Source of the DNA: Verrucomicrobiota bacterium
GTDB taxonomy: Bacteria > Verrucomicrobiota > Verrucomicrobiia > Limisphaerales > UBA11320
Direction: 5' to 3'
NCBI GenBank assembly: GCA_016199985.1
Contig: JACQFQ010000005.1
Location: 124,001-188,000, forward strand
Length of the DNA stretch: 64,000 nucleotides
The notes under the pieces are model-generated. The model saw only the letters and a list, made by a program, of their open reading frames with translations, searched no databases and was not told the origin of the DNA. The translations under genes were made by a program, and so were the position numbers. This document shows, one piece after another, positions 50,901-62,900 of this stretch (position 1 is the first letter of the stretch; each line of letters starts with the position of its first letter).

Positions 50901-53900
50901 GTTCGCTCAGGAAACACGGAGCAACGACACCATTGCGACCGCGGTGCGACTGGGACAACCTGCAGGTGGGATCCTCGGGCCTTTCCGTCCAGGCGCAGGG
51001 CTTGGAGTGGGCGGCAATCCGGAGTATGCGCTCCTCCAGGATTTGAACAACGATTCCAAACTCGACTTGCTCGTCATCAACTACGGCGCGAACTCCAACG
51101 CGGTTTACCTGGGCAATGGGGATGGGACCTTCGTTCTCAAAACCAATTGGCAGGGATCTGGCAAAGGAGGGCTTCAACCGGTCTTGGCCGATTTCAACGG
51201 TGACACCTTCCTGGATCTTGCTGTGGGGAACTATGGCTCTGCGAGCGTTTCCATCTACCTGGGGAATGGGACCGGCGGATTCAACACTAAGACGAACTAT
51301 GACACAGGAGTGAACCCGGTCGGGGTTGTCGCGGGCGACTTCAACAAAGATGGGAGGATGGATCTCGCTTTGGCGAATTACGGAAGCAGCACCCTGAGCG
51401 TTCTCCTAGGCAAGGGAGATGGCACCTTCCAACCCGCGGTGACCTACCCTGTCGGAGGACGGCCTTATCAGTTGGTGGCTGGAGATTTCAACAACGATGG
51501 GCGTCTTGATTTGGTATGTCCCAACTCCGATACCGACAACCTTGCGCTCTTCATCGGAAAGGCCGATGGCACTTTCTTCGCGCCGACCACCATCCCCGCA
51601 GGCGATGCACCTTACTCCGCCCGGGCCGCTGACTTGGACGGGGATGGCAACCTGGACCTGGTTTCCGGGAGCTCTGATGGGACGCTTTATATTCTTCGCG
51701 GGAATGGGAACGGCACCTTCCAGCCTCCTTTGAAACTGGCGACTGGTTTGAGTCCCCAATACGACATTGCTGTGGGCGATTTCGACAAGAACGGACGCTT
51801 GGACATCGCCGTGACGGGATACAATCAGGATCGGGTTGCGATCCTGCTTCAGTCCTCCACGATGGTCTTTGAACCGTCTCAATCCTTCCCTGTTGGCAAT
51901 TCTCCTATCGGCGTTGCCGTCGGAGACATCAATGGTGACGGACGACCGGATCTGGTCATCGCGAGCTATACCGACAGCCAACTCACTTTTCTCCTGGGAC
52001 GTGAAACAGAGTCGTTGCCTCCCGATGGACCGACCCAGGTCATCGCCACCGCTCGAGGTTTGCTCTTCAACAACTCCGATCAGGACTTTTGGAGCTTCCC
52101 CGCGAAGGCCGGAGACTCCGTGCAGGTGGCGTTGGAAAATGTGGGAGATCCTGGAGCCACAGGTCGATGCATCGACCTTTACGCACCGAACGGCAGCGTG
52201 CTCGAGAACTGGTGCACGGATTACTACGGTCGCGGAGGTTTCTCCCGTTCTTTGCCGAATTCCGGAATCTACTACCTCCGTGTCCGGAACAACTACAACT
52301 CCATCGTGGAGTATCGCCTTCGGGTCTCCGTTGTGTCTGCGCCGGTGCAGGTCGATTCCGAATACAATAGCGCCTATCAGAGCGCTCAGGGTCTTGTGTG
52401 GAGCGCGGCTGCGGGTCAGCGATCCGCCACGGTTTTTGGAGCCTTGCACCGGGACGACCCGGCCGGGGACTTCTACAAGCTTGGCAACCTGGCTGCCGGC
52501 GTTCTGATTCAGCTGACCGCAAACGATCCACCCCACAGCACGCTCACCCATCAGTGGGCCCTCTTCAAAGGAGGAGCGCTGGTCACCAACAGCGCTCCTG
52601 CTGCGACTTCCTTTGCCTACTCGGTGCCCGTCGGCGCCGCGGATGATTATGCTGTCCGTGTTCAGGCTGTGGCCGGCACTGATGGACTGATGGCGACATA
52701 CCTCCTGACGCTGCAGCTCTTTGACGGAGAGGGACCCCAGGTCGTGTCGACATCGCTTCCCGCCCCGGGTACGACGACCTTTGATTTGTTGGATCGCTTC
52801 TCGGTCAGTTTTTCAGAAGACCTGAATCCTGAAGTCACCCGTTTGGCCCGTCGGCCCTCTTTGTATGGCGGACATGCCTATCTCAGAACCTCGGTCGCAT
52901 CGTCATGGCGTGTTGCCGCTGCGGAGGCGAAGGCGATGGGGGGCAATCTCGTCACCATCAATGATGCCTCCGAGAATCAATGGCTGCTCGACCAGTTTGG
53001 CGGCGGTCTGTGGATCGGACTCACGGATGAGGCCCAGGAAGGCGCCTTCGCGTGGCAGGACGGCGCACCGCTGAGTTACGTCAACTGGAACCCGGGTGAA
53101 CCCAACAACTCCGGTCAAGAAGACTACGCAGTGCTCATGAACGGCGGACAATGGAATGACGAGAGTCTGGCTGCCTCGCACTTTGGGATCATCGAGTTCT
53201 CCGGTGTGGACAGCGACGGCGATGGGATGCCGGATACGGCGGATGCCTACCCATCGGATCCGCTCAACGTGTTCGATCTGCGCGCCGCCGGCGCCGATGA
53301 TCTTTTCGATACCCCAGACGATGTGATCTATCAGTTGCAGGCGTCGGATTACGCTTCGGGCACATCCATGTCGTTCTTCGTCCTGAATGGACCTCTTCAG
53401 GAAGGACGTGTGCGATTCCGCGTGACTCCATCGATCCGTGATGTTTTTGGGAATCTGGCGGCCTCGACTTATGACCAGATCTTCCGTTTGGGAGGCGTGA
53501 CTCCTTTCCAAACCGAAACCCAATCCGACGACCTTCCGGCCACGGCTGTCGCTTTGGCCCTTCAGGAAGGGCCGGCGAATTTCTCGACCGCGGCTGGTCG
53601 AGGCAAGCTTTCATCCAACGCGGACCTTGATTATTGGAGCTTGAATGCGAAGGCGGGAGATCTTCTCACGCTCTCTGTCGACATACCCGGCAACCCTGGA
53701 GCAAGCCGTTTACGCTATCAGGTGTTGAACCCCGACGGCAGTGTCGCCTTCAATCAGGTCAGCGACTACTACGGCCCCGGCTATTGGGGGCCGATCCCTC
53801 TGGCAGCAACAGGGACCTATCGCTTGCTCGTGTCGGCCTACGATGGCTACCTCGGTGAATACCGCTTCCGTGTGTCACTGGCCAGTCCACCCTTGCTTGT

Positions 53901-56900
53901 GGAGGTGGAACCCAATGAGACCATCACGACCGCCACTCCGCTTGCTTTCCAACAGGACGCCAACGCGCGGTTCGCCAGTGTCCTTGGAACCCAGGGCCTG
54001 ATAGTCGATCTTGACTACTTCGACCTTGGGATCCTGACCAATGGGTCTTCCGTATTCCTCAACGTTCGATTGCCTCAGTCCTCCTCCTTCGTTCCTGTTG
54101 TGGCCCTCTACAACGCGGGAGGACAATACCAGGAGGAAGTGCAAGGAGGTCGGTCGGGGGATGGAATCGCTGAGGTGAGAATCCTGACGACCGGGAAGTA
54201 TTTCGCCCTTGTTCGAGGCGGGGCCGGAAGTCCTTCGACTCTCAATGCCCAATACCAGCTGGATGTGCAGGTCGTTCCCACAGGCACTGTGAGCTTCCCC
54301 AACTTGCAGGTCACGGGAACAACCTTCCCGGGGGGCGCGCCATTGAGCGGGCAGGATATTTCCTTCGGGTTCACCGTCGCGAACGTAGGCCAGCTGGCGA
54401 CACCGGTCGGCTCCTGGGTCGATCGCGCGGTGTTGTCGCAGAATTCCGTTCTCGGCGATGCCGATGACATTCCCCTTGGATTCTTCAACCACCTCGGAGC
54501 GCTGAATGCCGCCCAGGGTTACGCCGTGAATGGCTCCGCAACCCTGCCTGAAGGAGTGAGCGGGGATTTTTATCTGATCGCACAAACAGACGCTGGAAAT
54601 GTGGTCAACGAGTTCATTTTCGAAACTGACAACGTGACGGTTTCTGCGGGAACTTTCCATGTCACACGAGCTCCCTATCCTGACTTGAAGGTGGAGGACC
54701 TGCAGTGGAGTGGTCCGACAGGGAAGGGTGATTACACCTTGCGGTGGCGTACGGCCAATCGCGGGGATGGGTCGGCAAAGAAAGGTTTCCGTGATCGGCT
54801 GATTGTCCGCAACCTGAACACTGGACAGGTGCTCGCGACTTCCGATATTCCCGTTTCCCCCGGATTTGCGGCAGGAGCGCTTCTCCAACGCGAGACGGTG
54901 GTCACCACGACCAACGCCGGAACTTATCTGGTTCAAGTCGCCACAGACGCACTCGATGAGGTCTTCGAGTTCGACGCGACCAGCCACTCCAGCGCCGAAA
55001 ACAATACGGCCACCACCCAGTTCATCATCGCGCAATACTTCGACATTGCTGTCGTTGCTTTGCCCGCCGAGGGAGGTTCAGTCACCGGTGGTGGATCCTT
55101 CGTGAGTGGAAACCCAGCGACTGTGACGGCCAAGCCCAACACAAACGATCGGCCGTATTTCTTCGTCAATTGGACGGAGGCCGGAGTGTTCCAGAGCGCG
55201 GCAACCGACTACACCTTCTCGGTGTCCCGTCCACGCTCGTTGGTTGCGAACTTCAGTCTTCCTGCCTACTCGGTTCTTGCATCCAACAATCCGGTCGTCG
55301 CCGGAAGCGTGGACGGGCAGGGAACCTATTTCCACGGGGCTACCGCAGTGCTGACGGCCAATCCGAACCCCGGATATCGATTCATCAACTGGACCGAGCA
55401 GGGGCAGGTCGTGGGCCTGTTTCTCAAGTTGACCAATTCTGTGACCACGAATCATTTCATCGTGGCGAACTATGCCGAGGCGAATCCCAAGCACGTCGTC
55501 ACCACGGCGACATCGCCCGAAAATCTGGCGACGGTCTCAGGATCCGGGACCTTCAGCAACGGGCAGTCCACAACGGTCGCCGCTCCCTCGCTCATTACCA
55601 ATTCTCCCACGCTCTTCAGCTTCCGGGAATTCCGTCTCAACGGAGCTCCGAACGGATTGAGTCCGAGCTTCAGCAAAACCTTCTCAACCTTGGATCCGAG
55701 CAACATCCAGTATGTCGCTTACTACGATTCCAACAGCCTGTTGCCCGTGGTCGTGAAAGCGGTGGGCGGGTTTACCAACATCGCGGTGGGCGGATTTTCA
55801 ACCGTGACCAACCCGGTTCCCGCCACGACACAGTATTTCATCACACTTCAGTTCGATCGCTCCATGAACCCGGGTGTCACACCCCTGGTGCTCATCACCA
55901 ACGCGGGTGCTTCGGTCCAACCTGTGGTCACAGGCGCCGGTTACTGGCTCGCAACGATCGCGTCCAATGATACCTATCGCACCCCTCCCATCACCTTCAG
56001 CAATGGGATGGATGGATTGGCGATTGTGAAAGTTTCCAAGGCGACCGATGTGGGAGCGCTCAAGATGGATCCTGCGGATGTGATGGCCATGCGCATCGAC
56101 GTCACACCGCCCGCACAGCCTCAGATCACCTTGGTGTCCTCAAATTCATCGTCGGCCACCTTCAGCTGGGATGCCTATTCACCGCCTGCGGACCTGGGAA
56201 GTTTCCGGGTCTATCGCTCACTCGCTCCATTTACCTCGCTGGCTGGCCTGCCTCCGCTGACCACGCTAGGCAAGAACGCACGATCGTTCTTCTTCGGAGG
56301 CCTGGCATTGGATACCCCCTATTATGTCGCGATCGTCGCCGTGGATGATGCGGGCAATGCGCCTCTCTCGACGACCTCAACCCTCCTGACACTCCCACGT
56401 TCGATTCCTCCTCCCGTGGCCTTGACCGTCACGGCATCGGACCTGACCACGGCATCGCTTTCATGGCCGGGATATTCGACAGCAAGCCTGCTCGGGTTTG
56501 ACGGATTCAAGGTCTTCTACCAAACCAGTCCTTTCTCATCGGTCCAGGGCCTGACCGCCAAACAGAGCCTCGCCGCAGGTGAGCGCAACTTGAACGTTCC
56601 AGGATTGGACCGGCATCTCACCTATTATTTTGCTGTCGTCGGATTCAATTCGGCCGGCGGACTCAACGTGTCCGTGACGTCGCAGAAATGGAGTGATCCT
56701 TTTGCCGGGAAGATCACTTCCAGTCTCACCCTGGGTTCTGCGCAGGCATCGGTGATCGACATCCTGCAACCGATGCTGGTGACGAGTAACTCGACGCTCA
56801 CAATTCGAGCAGGAACCACGGTTCGTTTCGCGCCAGGCGCGGGGATCGTGGTGGATCAGGGAACAGTCATCGCCAATGGCGCCGCGCTCGATCCGATCAT

Positions 56901-59900
56901 CCTCACCTCGTCCAACGATGCTCCAGGGTTCGAAGCCAACCCCGGGGATTGGAGTGGCATTGTCCTCGGAACCGGTTCCGGCAACTCGACACTGCGCCAC
57001 ATGTTCATCCGCTACGGCGCCGGTCTGACGCTCAGTAACAGCTCGCCGACCGTCGAGGCGGTGACCGCCACACGCAACACCCCCGCGGGTTTGCGACTGC
57101 TGGGGAATGCCTCATTGACCACGACCGCCGCATTGATCGCATTCAACGACATCGGATTGCAGAATCTTTCGAGCGGGTCGCTCAGTGTGACACAGTCGGT
57201 GGTTAAGAACAACGGGACGAACGCCCTGGCAGGGGCGGGATCATTGATCGTCGCGACAGAGAACTGGTGGGGAACACCGGTGGCCGCCGATATCGCCGCC
57301 ACACTCCGGGGTTCTGTGGATCGCAATGCCTTTCTATTGGGCGAACCGCTTCTGACTCCCGCCATCGGCTTGTTGAACAATGTCACACAGGTGGGGAGCC
57401 GTGATATCTCCATTCGCCTGGCCTGTCGCACCGCGGACGCCATGCGCGTCAGCGAGAACTCCGCGTTCTTGGCCGTGTTCTATCAGGCCTTCTCCTCTCC
57501 GGTTCCTTTCCAACTCAGCGAAGGAGGCGGCGCGAAGACAATCTATGCGCAATTCCGCAGTGTCACCGGACAGACCAGCGCGCCCGTTGCGCTCAACCTG
57601 ACCTACATCACCGCGGGTCCGACCCTCGCCACGGTGAGTTTGACTGAGGGACAGAATGTGACCCGACCTCTGACCATCACAGCCAGTGCCTCTGCGCCGC
57701 TTGGGATGTCGGGGATTGATCTGCTGGTGGATGATGAGTTGGTGACGACCCAGGCGGGAGGTTCATTCTCCTACCGTTACGATGTTCGCACCCAGTCGAG
57801 CGGGGTGCATCGCGTGAAAGTTGCCGCCCGGGACACCAGTGGCAATCTCGCCACCCGCGAGCTCAACATCACCCTGAACCTGGCCCCGCCTCCAGCCCCT
57901 GTGATCACAACTCCCGCCGTGGATTTGAATGGGAATGACCGTTCGATCACGGTGAAAGGCACCGCGGAACCGCTCATTCCGATTCGTTTGATCGTGAACA
58001 GCACCCCCGCCGTGACAGGAGCGGCGGATGCAAATGGCAACTGGAGTTTCGACAACGTTCCTCTGGTCGAAGGGAACAATGCTTTCGTGGCGTCGGCGTT
58101 CGATGCTTTGGGATCCGCCGCGTCTGAGGTTCGAAACGTTGTGAGCGACACCGGACCTCCCACCGCGCCGATCCTCGATACCCTCTACTACAATCTGATC
58201 GAGGGACTCAGCCTGACCTGGGTGTTCGCTCCTACGGGCGAGCGTCCGACCTTCTTCCGCGTCTACTGGCATTCGAACTCCTTCACTACGACCGGGCAGG
58301 CGGGTCAGCACAGCAGCTTCCAAACCGCAATGACCTTCCGTCCGTCTGGGCTCCAGCCCGGAAAGTATTTCTTCGCCGTGGCGGGCTATGATGCGGCGGG
58401 GAACGAGAGCGCGCTCTCCAATGTGATGCCGTTCCTCTACGATCCGATCCCTCCGTCGTTCATCGTTTCCTTCGACAAGGTCGCGCCTGTCGGGGTCGGA
58501 CCGTTGAAGATCACGATCGTTGCCTCTGAGCCCCTGGTGAGTCCACCGACCCTGACCCTGCTGCCCTATAACAGCACTCCCGTTTCACTCACGGTGAGCA
58601 ACGCGGCGCTCAACACCTTCGAGGCGGTGTTGAACGTGACTCCCGCGTTCCCGTCGGGAGCGCTCGGGATGATCATCACGGGTCGTGACCTCTCCGGGAA
58701 CACCTTCAATGGGCCGCCGTCGGGTCAACCGATGCAGATCGATGTCCAGGCTCCGTCCGGTCGTGTGGTCACCGTTCCTCCAGGCCCTGTTCAGACCACG
58801 AACTCTCCGGTCGTGACTGTCAGTCTCACACTCAGTGAGCCTGCGAAACCCGGCACAACTCCCACGATGAATTTCGCTCCGCCTGTCGGACCTCTGACCC
58901 CCGTTGTTCTTGCGGGCAGTGGATCCAATTGGGTGGGAACATTTACCGCTACGCCGTCGATGGGTTCAGGATTTGGAAATTTCACGCTCACTGCGCGGGA
59001 TGCCCTCGATAACCTCGGTCAGGTAATCTCCTCCGGCCAATCGCTGGAGCTCTACAACACGCCGCTGCCCAAACCGCCGGGTCAGCCGGTCAATTTCCAG
59101 GTCGCGAGCCTGAGCGAAGGACGTGTTCGGTTGAGCTGGAACTCTGTTTCGAATGCCGAGCTCTATCGCCTCTATTCACAGCCCGGGACGAACATCCTTC
59201 TCGTGCCGACCACGCTTGTGGCCGACAACATCCTCTCCAACTCCTGGGTCGATCTGCCGCCGGCTGACGGCTATTTCCTCTACGTCGTTTCGGCGGTTCG
59301 CCGTGGCGCGGAAGGAACGAACTCCATCACACGCGCTGTGTTGTCCGATCGCACCCCGCCTTCAGCCCCGATCCAGGTGGCCGTTCAGTTGCTCAGCAGC
59401 GGCGTGCAGGTCGCCTGGAAACCCGGGACGGGCGAAGCGCCATATTCCTACAAGGTGTACCGGAACGGTCAGCTGATCCGCAACTTGGGCGGGGCAGAGC
59501 CAAACGCCGTCAATGATTCACCTCCTCGAGGTGTGATGAGTTACACAGTGGCTGCGGTGGACAACCTCGGTAATGAGGCTTTGAGCGCTCCTGCGGTGAT
59601 TGAGCTCTTCGTGGGGGCGGTTCAAAACTTTACCGCGATGATTCGTGCCGGACAGGCGCCGGTGCTCAGCTGGAATTCCTCCGACAACACGGCCGTGGGT
59701 TACAATGTCTATCGAAATGGAGTGAAGCAGAACGGCGCTCCCGTAACGGCGCTTCAATTTACAGACAGTCTGGGGATTCCGTCCGGAAGCCGCGTCCAGT
59801 ACGTGGTTCGTTCGGTGAACTCCACGAATGCTGAAAGCGCGCCGCGAACGGTGGATGTGAATGACGTGACATTGGATCTCTTCCAGAACCTTGCGAACAC

Positions 59901-62900
59901 GGCGGAGCAACCGCTGGTCACGGACTACTTCGACAACCTGTTCGTTGTGGCATCGAATCGAACCACCTCCGCTCCGTTGCCAGCCGGAGTGGTTCAGGTG
60001 CGACGTTCGATTATCGGCCTTCCGTCCATCACCCGCAGCAACTCGGTTCACACGGTCGTGCCGCAAGCCGATGTGCTTGAGAGCTCCGTCATCCTGCCTG
60101 CCTCTTCGGTGACCGATCCTCAGACCTTCCTCGTCCGCCTCTATCAGGAGGTCGATGCCGGGGGCAGCACCGCGATCTACGAGAACAGCTTCGGCGGGGG
60201 TACCGTCGTGCGTCCCCAAAGCCGCATCACTCTCAGCGCAACCCAGCCGCCCTTGGCTGGAGGGCTCTCCACCCTGAGCGTCATCGTGTTCAATCCTGGC
60301 TTTGCCGACATCGACCTCTTGGTCAATCGCAACAACGGGGTGGATCCCGGCGACCTGAATGTTTCGGTCCGCAATCCTCTCGGCGCCGAAGTCACTCATC
60401 TGGTCTACAAAGGCACACCTCCCGGCGCCAGCTTCACGGCGGATGGACGCGGGTATCTGCGAATCCCTGCAGGCGGATCCCGGAACATCATCGTCGATGG
60501 GATCCTCGTGCCCGAGGCTTTGTCGACGAATACCGCCACCTTCGTTGCGACCTGCGACAAGATTTACTATCACCTGGCTCGTCCCGAGGAGGATGTGTCC
60601 GGGCCCATCTCGGGTTCGATGGTGTCCGATCTTTCCGTTACTCCGTATTACGGCATCGCGAAGACCGATCGGCTCCTGTACGCCGATGACCGCCCCATTT
60701 TGATCAGCGGCCAGGCGATCGACCGGCTCAGCGGCAATCCGAAGCCCAACGCACTCCTTCGCATCGGTTTCGCAATCAGCGGCGCCAAGTTCTGGCAGAA
60801 CGTCACGAGCGATATTTCGGGTGGCTTTACCTACCTCTACTCCCCGCCGCAAGGCATGAGTGGAACGCTCCATATTTGGGCAGCGCATCCGGACGTGGTC
60901 GACACGCTCAATCAGGTTGAGGTGAAGCTCTATCGCTGTTACCTGAGCCCGGCGAATGTCGACATCCGCATGTCCAAGAACGGCACGCAACGCTTTTTCC
61001 TCACGCTCATCAACACCGGTGACGAGCTGCTCACCGGGTTCAGTCTCACGGCCCAGACATTTGCCTTTGATGGTCCGGGCAAGACACTGACCACGAAGAT
61101 CAAGGCCCGGTCCTTGATGGAAACCAACTTCATCCTACAGCCCCGCTCGACCGAGAAGATCAACTTTGAGCTCGAAGCGGAGTTGGATGCGCCAGATCTC
61201 GCCGGGATTGATTTCTCACTGCGATCCAGCGAGGGAGCGTCGGCGAAATTCCATGCGAATCTGACGCTTCTCGAGGCCGATCCGCTGCTCGTGGTGATTG
61301 AGCCCTCCGTGGGGTATGTGGAGGCGAGCGTCAATCGCGGCGAGCTTCGGAGCAAGTCGATCACGATCCTGAACCGCGGTCTGCGTCCGTTGGAGGGAGT
61401 CGCCATGCAGATGCCGACCAATGTTGCGTGGATGTCCGTGAACCTCCCTGCCGATGCCCGCGGCGTGATCTCATTGCCCGACCTTCCCATCGGCTCGAGC
61501 AACAGCTTCACGATCGTCTTCGCGCCGCCTGCATCCACCGCTCTGGATTCATTCCAGGACAAGTTGATCATCCGTGGAACCAACTCGCCCGCGGTCTTTG
61601 AAGTGGGACTCTATGCGCTCGTCACCTCCGAAGCCAAGGGCAGTGTGAAGTTCTACGTGGATGACATTCTCGTCGAGGCGGTGCCGAACGCGACCGTTCG
61701 GATCCGCAATACTTTGCTGGGTCAGGATTTCACGGTGAAGACCGATGCCAACGGGTTCGTGACGGTGAATGACTTGCAGGAAGGTCCTTGGGCCTGGCAG
61801 GTCACCGCGTCCGGACACTCGGCCCAGGTCGGTGTCATCGATGTGATTCCGGATCAAACCGTGCTGGTGGAAACACGATTGTCCCGGGCATTGGTCACGG
61901 TGAATTTCTCCGTGGTGCCGGTCCCCTACACCGACCGATACGAAATCGTCATCGAGCAAACATTCGAAACCCATGTGCCCGCGCCGGTCCTCGTGCTGAC
62001 ACCGCCGCACATGGACTTCAAGAACGTCGGATATGGGTACGAGGTGACCTATATTGTGACCGCCAAGAATTATGGACTCATCCAACTGACGGATGTGACC
62101 ATCCGCGGCATGAGTGATGGGCATGGGGGCGTGCTGTCACCGCTGATCAGTTATATTCCGATCCTGCGGGCCCAGGAATCGGTGGAGATTCCGATGCGGT
62201 TCACATTCCTCGCTCCGACGGCTAAATCCGGATCCGGCAGCGGAGGCAAAGTGGCGAGAAACTACACGGACCGGAGAAAGAATCTGACTCGCGACATCGA
62301 TGCGGATGGCAACATCACGGGCGGAGTTCAGTTCCCACCCTCGTTCGGAGACAACGCGACGCCTGCCCAAGGGTTCGCGGATTGTGCGACGGGCGGGTTG
62401 GGTGGCCTGGCCGATTTCTTCGGTGGTTTGATGGCGATCGCAAATGGATGCGCGACCTGCGCTGATCTTCGAACAGCATTGCAAGTGGCGGCGACTGTCG
62501 CCGTGACTTACGCATTGCTCTGCTCACCGACATTCAGTCCCTTCCCGGTCTCCCCATTGCCCTGTCCGTCTGGGAACTGGGTGGTTTCATTCTTCATCAA
62601 CCTCGCGAGCTGTATCTGCCAGGCGCTCGGATGCTTTGGTTCTGGAGGCAACGGCGGTGGCAATAGTAATGGCGGGAGTGGCAACAACTCACCCCAGGGA
62701 TTCGCGCAGTTCAGTCCGAGTGGTCCAGGTTGCTTTGTGAAAGGCACCCTGGTTCATATGTTCGATGGGTCCACGAAGACCATCGAGGATGTGAAGCCTG
62801 GCGACCATGTGAAGACGGGTATCAGCGCCCAGGAGTTCGCCCTGGTTCGCGAAGTTCAGTCCCGACAGATCCCCGATCTGCTCGTCCTGGACTGCGGTCA

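Noticed and set aside
59518-60990. 490-aa minus-strand ORF inside the giant gene
   Set aside because: Antisense frame of the 7082-aa protein; no coding signature of its own. The same applies to 46444..47574, 51406..52551 and 53875..55035.
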